Positions 1 to 7,372 are shown, counted from the stretch's first letter. The stretch is 21,420 nucleotides of DNA from an uncultured Succinivibrio sp. (GCA_900754255.1 CAAECI010000036.1:1-21420); one strand, 5' to 3'. The notes: a model not told the origin generated them from the letters alone. Numbers and translations: made by a program.

Positions 1-110
1 GTCTCGACTATTCCACCTGTAAGGATCTGCTTGCGATACTTCGGGCACCATATTACACGGTATGCCGTCTGGTACACACCATTGCGGTTGTATACGATTT
101 CTAGTCTCAA
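1..110 (-). CDS. tnpA: IS200/IS605-family TnpA transposase, N-terminal part (cut by window edge)
   Basis: Read on the minus strand from a TTG at 110, the frame stays open to the window edge (36 codons). It contains NRNGVYQTAYRVIWCPKYRK, which matches the conserved start of Y1 (HUH) transposases of the IS200/IS605 family (typical form: NRN-VY-L-YH-VWCPKYR-K). These enzymes excise and insert single-stranded DNA. The HUH motif and catalytic Tyr would lie beyond the edge and cannot be checked. An in-frame stop lies just upstream of the TTG, so the start is close to this position, but no good ribosome binding site is visible. Family assignment is fairly sure; whether the element is intact is unknown. 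Confidence 0.72.
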   Translation of the reverse strand, partial: MRLEIVYNRNGVYQTAYRVIWCPKYRKQILTGGIVE

Positions 111-145
111 ATTTTATCGTATGGTAATGAATGAAATGCTTGTAT

Positions 146-185
146 CGCAATTCCTCACCTGACTGAAGTCAGATGTTTCCTTGCG
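146..185. repeat. Imperfect hairpin, likely subterminal structure of the IS200/IS605 element
   Basis: CGCAA (146-150) pairs with TTGCG (181-185). Inside, CTGACT (159-164) pairs with AGTCAG (167-172), with CA/TG pairs further out across one mismatch. IS200/IS605 elements carry imperfect subterminal hairpins recognised by TnpA, and this one lies just upstream of the tnpA start. The role is inferred from position and shape; the exact element end was not identified. Confidence 0.5.
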
Positions 186-188
186 GCG

Positions 189-216
189 TTTCTATGAACA
201 ACGGGTTGCATAGAAA
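189..216. repeat. Strong hairpin between the tnpA start and htpX
   Basis: TTTCTATG (189-196) pairs perfectly with CATAGAAA (209-216). CAAC (199-202) pairs with GTTG (205-208) inside it, leaving a two-base loop and a two-base bulge. No T-run follows on either strand, so it is not an obvious terminator. It may be part of the IS end. The rest of the gap up to htpX (217-377) is AT-rich and should contain the htpX promoter, but no clear -35/-10 pair stands out. Confidence 0.4.
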
Positions 217-377
217 ATTTGAACTCCAAAAACAAAATTTCTTTATTATAGCACACACGAAATTTTGTCTTTTTTATATACAATTCAATATGTTGTATAA
301 ATATCTTTCTGCACCGTAATGACAAGTCCTCAAATGCGCTAGAATTTCAATATTCAAAATTTTTCGGATATTCAATT

Positions 378-1271
378 ATGATAAAAAGAAGCTTTCTCTA
401 TTTGATGACCATGCTCGGGGTCATTCTACTCATCGGCATCATTACCAATCTGGTGTGCTATCTCTTCAACATCTATATACCTAAGCAGGGAATGAGCACC
501 ATATTGCTCCTGTCGGCAGTCATGGGCTTTGCCGGATCATTGATAAGTCTCTTTTTGTCAAAGACTTTAGTCAAAAGCTCGATGAAGGTTGCCGTGATCT
601 CCGCCCCCCAAAACGAGGAGGAGCGCTGGTTGCTTGAAACCGTACGTCATCTGGCGGAGAAAAAAGGAGTGGACATGCCCGAGGTTGGGATCTACCCTGC
701 CGAGGAAATGAATGCCTTTGCCACGGGCTGGAACAAAAATGCGGCTTTGGTGGCTGTAAGTCAAGGGATCCTAAGGCGCATGAGTCGCGATGAGCTCGCG
801 GCGGTGTTGGGACATGAGATGAGCCACGTTCAAAACGGCGACATGGTGACCATGGCGCTCATGCAGGGGGTTGTCAATACCTTCGTCTATGCTCTGTCCT
901 ATATCATAGCCTCGGCCGCCTCCGGCTTCCTAAACCGCGGCAACGATAACGAAAATCGCGGCGGCGGCAGTATGATGATGTTCTATATGATCAACAATCT
1001 TCTGCAGATCCTCTTCGGCTTCTTCGGTACCTTGGCCGTGCTGTGGTTCTCAAGGCATCGTGAATATGCAGCCGACGCAGGATCGGCTGAGGTGCTAGGT
1101 AAGGACAAGATGATCGCCGCCCTTGAGGCTCTTGACAATCAGCGTTGCGAAAAGAAAAGCGCCACCATGGCCGCGCTGTGCATTGCCGCCCCCCGTGAGC
1201 CCTCGGAGCTTATGATGTCACACCCTACCATTCAAAATCGTATCGCCGCCCTACAGCGCCTGCCGTACTGA
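378..1271 (+). CDS. htpX: HtpX, membrane-bound zinc metalloprotease
   Basis: HtpX is an inner-membrane M48 protease that degrades misfolded membrane proteins together with FtsH. The product has 297 residues (E. coli HtpX about 293). Two hydrophobic segments lie at about 5-30 and 40-62, then the catalytic domain with the zinc motif HEMSH at 146-150 and the third ligand E229 in HREYAADAGSA, then further hydrophobic stretches at about 158-180 and 203-225. Each ligand is offset by seven residues from the E. coli positions, so the active site looks complete. The start ATG has only a weak upstream GGA. The gene is followed after 15 bases by a small membrane ORF that could be co-transcribed. Confidence 0.95.
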   Translation: MIKRSFLYLMTMLGVILLIGIITNLVCYLFNIYIPKQGMSTILLLSAVMGFAGSLISLFLSKTLVKSSMKVAVISAPQNEEERWLLETVRHLAEKKGVDMPEVGIYPAEEMNAFATGWNKNAALVAVSQGILRRMSRDELAAVLGHEMSHVQNGDMVTMALMQGVVNTFVYALSYIIASAASGFLNRGNDNENRGGGSMMMFYMINNLLQILFGFFGTLAVLWFSRHREYAADAGSAEVLGKDKMIAALEALDNQRCEKKSATMAALCIAAPREPSELMMSHPTIQNRIAALQRLPY

Positions 1272-1286
1272 TTTGAGGACAGTTCC

Positions 1287-1382
1287 ATGAAAAAAGAAGG
1301 ATTGATAAGAGCGTTTGCCGGCTTGATATTTTTAATGATAGTGCTGTCGCTTACCTTTACCGTGGCCGTACTTATCTTTTAG
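1287..1382 (+). CDS. Small single-span membrane protein (31 aa), unrecognised
   Basis: The ATG at 1287 opens 31 codons and ends in TAG at 1380-1382. A good ribosome binding site (GAGGA, 1275-1279) lies seven bases upstream. The product starts MKKEGLIRAFAGLIF and is almost wholly hydrophobic from residue 7 to 31, so it should form one membrane helix with a positively charged N terminus. It begins 15 bases after the htpX stop, suggesting co-transcription. I do not recognise a family; the shape loosely resembles the C-terminal helix of DUF2970-type small proteins, but that is a guess. The well-placed ribosome binding site is the main support. Confidence 0.55.
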   Translation: MKKEGLIRAFAGLIFLMIVLSLTFTVAVLIF

Positions 1383-1542
1383 TGATCCTATAGATAGTTT
1401 CTGAGTGCCGTTTCTGGAGCTTTAGCGTTTGCTTCTTTCAGCCGTCACGCTGACGCAACCGTCATGCGGTGTGGCCGGCCGTTCCGCCATACGCCCCAGA
1501 CAGGGACTTTCTCCCTATAATCATTGCACATGCCGCGCACAC

Positions 1543-1568
1543 AAAAAAGCGCTGTCATATGACAGCGC
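1543..1568 (-). terminator. Intrinsic terminator of the dehydrogenase-aldolase operon
   Basis: 1549-1568 is a perfect 20-base palindrome (GCGCTGTCAT and its complement). On the minus strand it is followed by six T residues (1543-1548). It lies 40 bases past the stop codon of the aldolase gene. From 1383 to 1542 I see no gene and only a small 5-bp stem (1502-1516). Confidence 0.85.
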
Positions 1569-1608
1569 AAATTTACACCTGGAAGAGAAGATTATCTAAT
1601 AAAAGCAG

Positions 1609-2268
1609 TTAGATGCGGCCGTACTTGGCAAGTCCCTCCCTCAGAGAGCCGGTGCTTAATATAAGCTTAGCCTGTTCTGTTTCTCTTGAATCAATAGATA
1701 GGGCTTCCTTCAATACGGGTTCAGCAAATGCTTGAGGTATAACCACTACACCGTCAATATCTCCGAAGATGATATCACCGGGATTAATTACCACGTCGCC
1801 AATACGTACCGGTACCATCGATGCGATGGTCTTATAACGTCCTAAAGTAGTTCCCGGAACAGAGCTTTTGGCAAATACCGGATAATCGTAATCACGACGT
1901 ATTTCACCTTCATCGCGTACACCGCCGTTTAAAATGGTTGCCTCGAGCTTATTTGCCACGCATCCTGCAGTCATAAGACCGCCCCAGATTGCAATATCTC
2001 CCAAATCAACATCGCCTGATATTACAAGAACACTCCCCTCTTCGGCCTCATCAATCAAATCTAGTGCGTGCTTAGGAGGAAGTTTCTCAAGGGTTGCTGT
2101 TTCCAGAACGGTTACAGCGGCTCCGACAATCTTCTTGGAATTAATTTTATTTTGAATATACGGAGGCAAGAAACAAGTTTTGCCGATCACAAGATCACAA
2201 GCATCAGCAACTGATGCGGAGGATAATACCTTACGAAACCCCTCAATGATTTCCTTTGAAACTGCCAT
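1609..2268 (-). CDS. RraA-like / HMG aldolase family protein (class II pyruvate aldolase type)
   Basis: The 219-residue product belongs to the RraA-like fold family, which includes 4-hydroxy-4-methyl-2-oxoglutarate aldolases (some also oxaloacetate decarboxylases) and the RNase E inhibitor RraA. The metal and substrate motif G-x20-R-D-x2-E/D is intact: G97, R118, D119 and E122 (GGVRDEGEI). RraA itself lacks the Arg-Asp pair, so an enzyme is more likely than an RNase regulator. One oddity is N114 where many members have Asp just before the GG/GA step. The ATG at 2268 has AGGAG eight bases upstream. The gene lies 19 bases after the dehydrogenase gene and ends at a terminator, so the two form an operon. 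The substrate is not readable from sequence; a 2-oxo acid made by the dehydrogenase is a reasonable inference. Confidence 0.82.
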   Translation of the reverse strand: MAVSKEIIEGFRKVLSSASVADACDLVIGKTCFLPPYIQNKINSKKIVGAAVTVLETATLEKLPPKHALDLIDEAEEGSVLVISGDVDLGDIAIWGGLMTAGCVANKLEATILNGGVRDEGEIRRDYDYPVFAKSSVPGTTLGRYKTIASMVPVRIGDVVINPGDIIFGDIDGVVVIPQAFAEPVLKEALSIDSRETEQAKLILSTGSLREGLAKYGRI

Positions 2269-2287
2269 AATGATTTCTCCTGTTTAA

Positions 2288-3247
2288 TTATTTATTAACC
2301 TGATGTTTAAGCTCTTCGCCTTTAAAAGCTCTGAAAACCTCTAAAGCGCCCTTGCTCTGAAGCTCTATTACCGACTCAATCGTGTACCAAGCTGTATGAT
2401 CGGAAACAACCGTGTTTTTAAGTGATAGAAGTTTGTTTTGTAATGACACCGGCTCTGTTTCGAAGGTGTCTATTCCTGCGGCAAAGATCTGATTGGATTT
2501 AAGAGCATCATAAAGAGCATCCTCATCAATAACTCCGCCTCGACCGGCATTCACAATTACCGTATAAGGCTTCATGAGAGATAACTCTTTGGCTCCTATC
2601 ATGTGTTTTGTGGTCGGAAGAAGAGGAACGTGCACGGAAATGAAATCGCTTTCCCTGCACAAAGTTTCAAGATCTGTCTTAATGATGCCGTCGTCCTTAG
2701 CGGTTTGCTCATTAAGCATGGGATCCACAACAAAAATTTTCTTAAATCCCAATCCCTTGGCTTTGGTTATAAAGCATTTTGCAATTCTGCCGTAACCCAA
2801 CACGCCGAGATCCTTTCCATATATGCGAGGCATAGGTTCGTCCTGACCTACGCCCCAAATACCGTGTCTCACATCCTGATCCCTTGTAACTATTCGGCGT
2901 GAGGCCGCAAAAAGAAGGGCCATGGCATGCTCTGCGACATCCTCTGAACCGTAATCGGGAACATTTGCGACCTTTATGCCCTTTTTCTTCGCATACTCAA
3001 GATCGATGTTGTCCACGCCAACACCATATCTGACTATGATCTGAACCCTAGAGGCCGCATCGAGCAGATCCTTATCGATCACGGCCTCACGGACCATAAT
3101 GGCGTCGGCATCGGAAACAGCTTTGAAAATTTCCTCCCGCGGCGTTCCGATTTTTACTACGCAGAAATCAGGATTAAATTCATTAAGAATTTCCTTCTCT
3201 GCTTTGTAATCCTGATAACCAGGCTCAATTACCACAATTTTCTTCAT
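2288..3247 (-). CDS. D-isomer-specific 2-hydroxyacid dehydrogenase (CtBP/SerA-like)
   Basis: This NAD-dependent enzyme interconverts a D-2-hydroxy acid and a 2-oxo acid. I choose the ATG at 3247 (319 residues) because GGAG (3254-3257) sits seven bases upstream; a TTG at 3259 would overlap that site. Visible motifs are the nucleotide loop VLGYGRIA (about 149-156), D175 at the end of the second strand favouring NAD, and the catalytic triad R236 (NAGRGGVID), E265 (DTFETEP) and H284 (SDHTAWYT). Length is normal for the family. It is the first gene of an operon with the RraA-like aldolase and is divergent from the TRAP genes, which suggests it acts on the imported acid or a product of it. Family is sure; the substrate is unknown. 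Confidence 0.88.
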   Translation of the reverse strand: MKKIVVIEPGYQDYKAEKEILNEFNPDFCVVKIGTPREEIFKAVSDADAIMVREAVIDKDLLDAASRVQIIVRYGVGVDNIDLEYAKKKGIKVANVPDYGSEDVAEHAMALLFAASRRIVTRDQDVRHGIWGVGQDEPMPRIYGKDLGVLGYGRIAKCFITKAKGLGFKKIFVVDPMLNEQTAKDDGIIKTDLETLCRESDFISVHVPLLPTTKHMIGAKELSLMKPYTVIVNAGRGGVIDEDALYDALKSNQIFAAGIDTFETEPVSLQNKLLSLKNTVVSDHTAWYTIESVIELQSKGALEVFRAFKGEELKHQVNK

Positions 3248-3291
3248 TTCAAACTCCAATAACTTAAATGTCAGTTTGTTGTTTATATATT

Positions 3292-3307
3292 TTCTAAAAT
3301 GTTACTT
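3292..3307. promoter_or_regulatory. Repeated 16-base word, copy 1 (candidate GntR operator)
   Basis: TTCTAAAATGTTACTT here matches TTCTGAAATGTTACTT at 3447-3462 in 15 of 16 positions. This copy lies about 45 bases upstream of the dehydrogenase start, within its leader or promoter. The adjacent gntR gene makes it a candidate regulator-binding site; this is inference. Confidence 0.45.
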
Positions 3308-3330
3308 TAATACAATCTAAAATATCAGAT

Positions 3331-3350
3331 TATGTGATCCTGATCACATA
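3331..3350. promoter_or_regulatory. crp box: CRP-type binding site in the divergent promoter region
   Basis: The 20-base sequence is a perfect inverted repeat around CT and contains TGTGA-N6-TCACA (3333-3348), the consensus of the cAMP receptor protein. It lies roughly midway between the dehydrogenase operon and the first TRAP operon, so one site could serve both promoters. Catabolite control is inferred from the match. Confidence 0.75.
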
Positions 3351-3446
3351 TATTCCTGTTTTACCATCATTTTTTTGCTTACAAATCCAAAAATGAGATC
3401 TATGTAGCATTTTATACTGACATTTTAGAATTATATTTAGCTCACA

Positions 3447-3462
3447 TTCTGAAATGTTACTT
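3447..3462. promoter_or_regulatory. Repeated 16-base word, copy 2 (candidate GntR operator)
   Basis: This direct copy of the 3292-3307 word overlaps the leader of dctP, ending 24 bases before its ATG. A short inverted pair ACATT/AATGT (3444-3448, 3453-3457) overlaps it. CTAAAATGT (3294-3302) is also mirrored by ACATTTTAG at 3420-3428, so the region holds several related half-sites. The position fits repression of the transporter by the GntR protein encoded downstream. Confidence 0.45.
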
Positions 3463-3486
3463 ATCTCTCTACTTAAGGAGTTTTAT

Positions 3487-4473
3487 ATGAAAATTAAACT
3501 ACAGGCACTTGTTTTAACCGCAGCTGTAAGTCTTGCTCTCGTATCGTCAGCCTCTATAGCTGCCGACATAACCATTAAGGTGGGTCATGGTGCAGCCGAG
3601 GGCTATCACATGCATAAAGCCTGGCTTAAATTTAAGGAGAATATGGAGAAGAAATCAGACGGGCGTTTCTCCGTGGAAATCTATCCTAACGGTCAGGTAG
3701 GAGGCGATCGCGAACTTACCGAAGCCGTTCAATCGGGAATTATTGACATGACCTGTCCTGTGATCGAGGTCATGGCCGGATGGGATGACAATTTCGCTGT
3801 GCCGGGTTTGCCTTTTATTTTCAAGGACAGAGCCGATGCATTGAAGGCTTTAGACGGAAAATTCGGTCAGATGCTACTGGACAGAGCCGCAAATTATGAT
3901 CTTAAAGGTCTTGGGTATATGGAGAACGGCATTCGCCAGATCACCTCGAACAAATGCCCTATTGTCAAACCATCCGATCTCAAGGGCGTAAAGATCCGCA
4001 CCATGCAGGTTCAGGCTCACATGGACGCCTTCAAGCTCATGGGCGCCAACCCCACCGCCATGTCGTTTAATGAAGTATATTCTGCCCTGCAGCAGGGTGT
4101 CGTCGACGCGGAAGAAAATCCTTTGGGACACATAACATCGTCAAAATTCTATGAGGTCCAGAAATGTCTCACGCTCTCCAGCCACGTTTACTCGACCCAT
4201 ATTGTATTGGCAAATCCCGAATTCTACGCTTCATTAAGCGATGAAGATAAAAAACTTGTGGATAGCTCTTTAAAGGATGCCATAGCTTATCAGCAAAAGG
4301 TGATCGCCGGTGAAGAGGCCCAGCAGGTTAAGGACATTGAGGCCGCAGGAGTTCAGGTTACAAGACTTACCCCTGAGCAACGTGCTGAATTTGAACATAT
4401 TACTCAGCCCGTACGCGACACATACCTTAAGAAAGCAGATCCTGAGCTGGTAAAGGCTCTTGAATCTAGATAA
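3487..4473 (+). CDS. dctP: TRAP transporter substrate-binding protein, DctP family (system 1)
   Basis: This periplasmic binding protein delivers a carboxylate to the DctQM membrane pair. The ATG at 3487 is chosen because AAGGAG lies just upstream and the product then starts with a normal signal peptide (MKIKLQ, hydrophobic 7-20, cleavage expected after SIA at 25). An ATG at 3454 lies in the same frame but would put extra residues before the signal. The 328-residue protein carries the DctP core: the substrate-carboxylate arginine R171 in GVKIRTMQ, and EENPLGH at about 209-215. The gene is followed by a hairpin and then dctQ and dctM. The ligand is probably the organic acid handled by the divergent dehydrogenase and aldolase; this is inference from context. 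Confidence 0.93.
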   Translation: MKIKLQALVLTAAVSLALVSSASIAADITIKVGHGAAEGYHMHKAWLKFKENMEKKSDGRFSVEIYPNGQVGGDRELTEAVQSGIIDMTCPVIEVMAGWDDNFAVPGLPFIFKDRADALKALDGKFGQMLLDRAANYDLKGLGYMENGIRQITSNKCPIVKPSDLKGVKIRTMQVQAHMDAFKLMGANPTAMSFNEVYSALQQGVVDAEENPLGHITSSKFYEVQKCLTLSSHVYSTHIVLANPEFYASLSDEDKKLVDSSLKDAIAYQQKVIAGEEAQQVKDIEAAGVQVTRLTPEQRAEFEHITQPVRDTYLKKADPELVKALESR

Positions 4474-4481
4474 AAAAATTG

Positions 4482-4503
4482 GGCCGCTAATAAAATAGCG
4501 GCC
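4482..4503 (+). repeat. Hairpin between dctP and dctQ (system 1)
   Basis: GGCCGCTA (4482-4489) pairs perfectly with TAGCGGCC (4496-4503) around a six-base AT loop. It starts eight bases after the dctP stop. No T-run follows, so it may act as a 3' mRNA stabiliser or weak attenuator rather than a full terminator. Confidence 0.65.
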
Positions 4504-4528
4504 TCTTGAATTGGCTGGATTTAATCTT

Positions 4529-5044
4529 ATGAAAATACTCAAATGGCTTGATAACAATATAGAAATCTATCTTGTGAACTTCCTGCTTGCAAACATTGTT
4601 GTGTGGGTATTTGTTCAGGTAGTGCTACGTTACATCTTCTCCTATTCCCTGCCCTGGAGCGAAGAATTTACCCGTTGGTGCTTCGTTTGGTTCATCTGGG
4701 TGGGCGTGAGTTACGGCTTTAAGGTAAGAAAACATATATGCATCGACGTGCTCGTCAATATGTTGCCATCAAAGCTCAAGACCATCATTGGAATTGTGGT
4801 TAATGTTGTGATCCTTTGGTGCATGGTAAAACTAACTATCTACGGGTATCAACAAATCGTTAGTCCTATCATTGCAAATCAGGATTCAATAGTGCTTTTT
4901 TGGCCTTTATCCGATACTCATGTCAGCATGTTTTGGCTTTACGCCTCTCTTCCATTCGGATCATTATTAAGTTCGTACCGTCTTATACAAACGCTTCTTT
5001 CTGATACCAAAATTCTCATCAACGGTGAGAGGAACAAGATATGA
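4529..5044 (+). CDS. dctQ: TRAP transporter small membrane subunit, DctQ family (system 1)
   Basis: This is the four-helix small subunit that pairs with DctM in the inner membrane. From the ATG at 4529 the product has 171 residues; a TTG at 4511 in the same frame is a less likely start. Hydrophobic segments lie at about 15-38, 50-66, 87-110 and 130-150, and the stretch RYIFSYSLPWSEEFTRW is the usual DctQ signature between helices 1 and 2. Its stop overlaps the dctM start by four bases (ATGA), so the two are translationally coupled. Confidence 0.9.
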   Translation: MKILKWLDNNIEIYLVNFLLANIVVWVFVQVVLRYIFSYSLPWSEEFTRWCFVWFIWVGVSYGFKVRKHICIDVLVNMLPSKLKTIIGIVVNVVILWCMVKLTIYGYQQIVSPIIANQDSIVLFWPLSDTHVSMFWLYASLPFGSLLSSYRLIQTLLSDTKILINGERNKI

Positions 5045-6348
5045 TTACCTTTACTTTGTTTGCTGTTTTTCTGCTTCTGGTATTTCTGGGCGCCCCTATT
5101 GCCCTTTGTTTGGGAATATCATCTCTTATAGTACTTGAATATCTACCTGGCACACCTAAGGTCACTCTTCTTATAAAAAGTGCCGTTACTGCAGCCGATT
5201 CTTTCCCGTTAGTTGCCATTCCCCTATTCGTGCTTGCAGGTGAAATTATGCAACGCGGCGGTTTGTCCTCCAAAATCGTACGCTCTGCATATGTGCTGGT
5301 GGGGAGATTTAAGACAGGACTTGCATACGTAAACGTACTTGCCTCAATGTTCTTTGCGGCAATTTCCGGATCTTCGCCGGCGACGGTAGCTGCGATTGGA
5401 TCCAATATGATCCCGGAAATGGAAAAAGCCGGATATAACCGCCCCTTTTCAGCTGCAATTACTGCTGCTGCCGGAATTACCGGAGTCATGATCCCTCCTT
5501 CTATTCCTTTTATTATTTACGGTGTGGCAGCAAACCAATCGATCGGAAAGCTCTTTTTAGCGGGTGTAATTCCGGGGATTCTATTCGGTCTCGGCTTCAT
5601 GCTTCTGGCTCGTTTTATGGTTAAGAATAATATGCTTGAAGGATCGAAGCTTGCAAAATTGCAGCGTGATATAAAAACACCCCTTGAGAAAAAAACACAT
5701 GGATTACGCGACAATGCTGTTTGGGCTCTGATTGTTCCTTTAATCATATTAGGCGGTATTTACTGCGGTATATTCACCCCCACCGAGGCTGCCGGCGTAG
5801 CCGTTGTATACGCCCTCATAGTCTCACTATATATTTACCGTAATTTAAAATGGTCGGATATGGGCCAAATTCTGCTACGATCCGGTCTCACCTCTGTGGT
5901 ATGTCTTGTTATGGTGGTTATGGCCTCTTCCTTTGGCAGACTGCTCACTTTACAGAGGGTTCCTGTAGAACTGGCTAATTTTATCATCTCCATTTCCGAA
6001 AACGCCTTTGTCATACTGCTTTTGATCAATATCATGCTTTTAATTGCGGGCATGTTTATGGAGACAATCGCACTCATCATCATCCTTACGCCTATTCTTC
6101 TTCCGATCGTAACCCAGGTGGGAGTGGATCCCATTCACTTTGGCGTCATCATGACCGTAAACCTGGCAATTGGATTTTGTACTCCTCCTCTTGGTGCCAA
6201 TCTTTTTATTGCCACCGGTGTCGCTGAAGTCAGACTCGAGGATCTGATCAAGAAGGTGATCCCGTTTATCGCGATTATGATTGTTATGTTAATGATGGTC
6301 ACCTACATACCCGGCCTATCGCTATGGCTTCCTTCGCTAATGGATTGA
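5041..6348 (+). CDS. dctM: TRAP transporter large membrane subunit, DctM family (system 1)
   Basis: This is the large transport subunit, using an ion gradient to import the ligand brought by DctP. The 435-residue product is hydrophobic throughout and has the family signatures SGSSPATVAAIG (about 119-130) and MIPPSIPFIIYG (about 149-160), plus GIFTPTEAAGVAVVY in the second half. The ATG overlaps the dctQ stop (ATGA) and is preceded by GAGAGGAA. The downstream gntR gene lies 82 bases away and may be partly co-transcribed. Confidence 0.94.
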   Translation: MITFTLFAVFLLLVFLGAPIALCLGISSLIVLEYLPGTPKVTLLIKSAVTAADSFPLVAIPLFVLAGEIMQRGGLSSKIVRSAYVLVGRFKTGLAYVNVLASMFFAAISGSSPATVAAIGSNMIPEMEKAGYNRPFSAAITAAAGITGVMIPPSIPFIIYGVAANQSIGKLFLAGVIPGILFGLGFMLLARFMVKNNMLEGSKLAKLQRDIKTPLEKKTHGLRDNAVWALIVPLIILGGIYCGIFTPTEAAGVAVVYALIVSLYIYRNLKWSDMGQILLRSGLTSVVCLVMVVMASSFGRLLTLQRVPVELANFIISISENAFVILLLINIMLLIAGMFMETIALIIILTPILLPIVTQVGVDPIHFGVIMTVNLAIGFCTPPLGANLFIATGVAEVRLEDLIKKVIPFIAIMIVMLMMVTYIPGLSLWLPSLMD

Positions 6349-6383
6349 TAAGCCAACAGCAAAAATATGATATATTTATTATA

Positions 6384-6398
6384 TCTGTAATGTTAGAT
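6384..6398 (+). promoter_or_regulatory. Third, diverged copy of the candidate GntR operator
   Basis: TCTGTAATGTTAGAT matches the 3447-3462 word in 12 of 15 positions and lies 33-47 bases before gntR. It could allow autoregulation. The region is AT-rich, so chance similarity is possible. Confidence 0.3.
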
Positions 6399-6420
6399 AA
6401 CAGCCCTACAGGGGCTGTTA
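6398..6420 (+). repeat. Stem-loop between dctM and gntR
   Basis: TAACAGCCC (6398-6406) pairs perfectly with GGGCTGTTA (6412-6420) around a five-base loop. It ends ten bases before the gntR ATG, and no T-run follows. It could dampen read-through or mask the gntR start, which lacks a clear ribosome binding site. Confidence 0.6.
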
Positions 6421-6430
6421 ACAATTAAAA

Positions 6431-7117
6431 ATGATAGTAAAAAATATAACAAAAATGGAAGATAAACTGCTTAAGGACGTCGTTTACCGTCGTATTAAAG
6501 ATCTCATTATAAGCGGTGAGTTTCAAATGGGATCTAAAATTTCAGAAGGTATTCTGGAAGACACTCTCCATGCAAACAAGGCGCCTATTCGTGATGCCTT
6601 AAAACGACTTGAAACCGAAAGATTGGTCGTGCGTCGGGCAAAGAGCGGAACATATGTTTTCTGCATATGCCAAAAAGATATGGATAAACTTCTTCAATTC
6701 AGATATGTAATTGAGGTTGAAGCTTTAAAGCTTGCGCTCAAGGCTGATAAGGCAAGACTTGAGCAGGAGCTCGGCGCCATTTACGATAAAATGACTATGG
6801 CTTACAAAAACAAGAGCACCTACGAGTATCTGAGACTTGATTCGGAGTTTCACCAAATGGTTGTAACCCTCTGTGATAATCCATATTTTGTTGATTCTTT
6901 TCACATGATCTCAGCAATTATGGATACGGTAAGAAACTATCTCGGTGCATCCGAAATGCATTTGGAACGCTCACAGATCCAGCATGCAAATATTATTGCG
7001 GCAATACACAACAATGCTGAGAGCGAGCTTGAAGATCTTCTGAAAAAACACATTCTTCCGGATCACGGCGCATATTGGAGTGAACAAAATCTGAGACACC
7101 GCTTGCCCAAAGAATAG
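6431..7117 (+). CDS. GntR-family transcriptional regulator, FCD (FadR-like) subfamily
   Basis: The 228-residue protein has an N-terminal winged helix (about 13-76: VYRRIKDLIISGEFQMG, then KAPIRDALKRLETERLV) and a C-terminal helical FCD ligand domain (about 85-210). Probable FCD metal ligands are D137 and H141 (LDSEFHQ), H185 and H207. Such regulators usually repress neighbouring transport and catabolic genes and release DNA when they bind a carboxylate. A second ATG at 6455 is an alternative start, as neither has a convincing ribosome binding site. Position after dctM and the repeated words in the divergent promoter region point to control of the dehydrogenase-aldolase and TRAP operons; this is inference. 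Confidence 0.9.
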   Translation: MIVKNITKMEDKLLKDVVYRRIKDLIISGEFQMGSKISEGILEDTLHANKAPIRDALKRLETERLVVRRAKSGTYVFCICQKDMDKLLQFRYVIEVEALKLALKADKARLEQELGAIYDKMTMAYKNKSTYEYLRLDSEFHQMVVTLCDNPYFVDSFHMISAIMDTVRNYLGASEMHLERSQIQHANIIAAIHNNAESELEDLLKKHILPDHGAYWSEQNLRHRLPKE

Positions 7118-7180
7118 AAAACCACAGACTGAATTTAACTATTTCCGTAATTAATCTACCCTTCACCGCTGTTGAAAGAA

Positions 7181-7194
7181 GACCTTTCGAGGTC
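7181..7194. repeat. Small UUCG-loop hairpin after gntR
   Basis: GACCT and AGGTC flank a TTCG tetraloop. It lies 63 bases after the gntR stop with no T-run directly behind it, so its role is uncertain. The rest of 7118-7330 shows no gene. Confidence 0.35.
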
Positions 7195-7330
7195 AATTTA
7201 AGAGCCTGTAAGGGAAAAATTTATATTTTTTGTAGTGGAAGCTCAAAGATATTCTTTAACATATGCATATGCGCTGAAGTTTTGGTTTTTATGTTGTTTT
7301 ACACCCACCAAAGCCCGCCCCGACAACACT

Positions 7331-7372
7331 CATCAAAAAAGGATCTGCCCTACGGTAGATCCTTTTTTGATG
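7331..7372. terminator. Bidirectional terminator between gntR and the second TRAP operon
   Basis: A 16-bp perfect stem (7331-7346 with 7357-7372) has A and T tracts flanking its GC-containing core, so it reads as a terminator on both strands. It lies between the convergent gntR gene and the minus-strand dctM, and would close both transcripts. Confidence 0.9.

Noticed and set aside
7260..7271. CATATGCATATG palindrome between gntR and the second TRAP operon
   Set aside because: Short, AT-rich self-complementary word in a convergent gap with no promoter nearby; no function supported.
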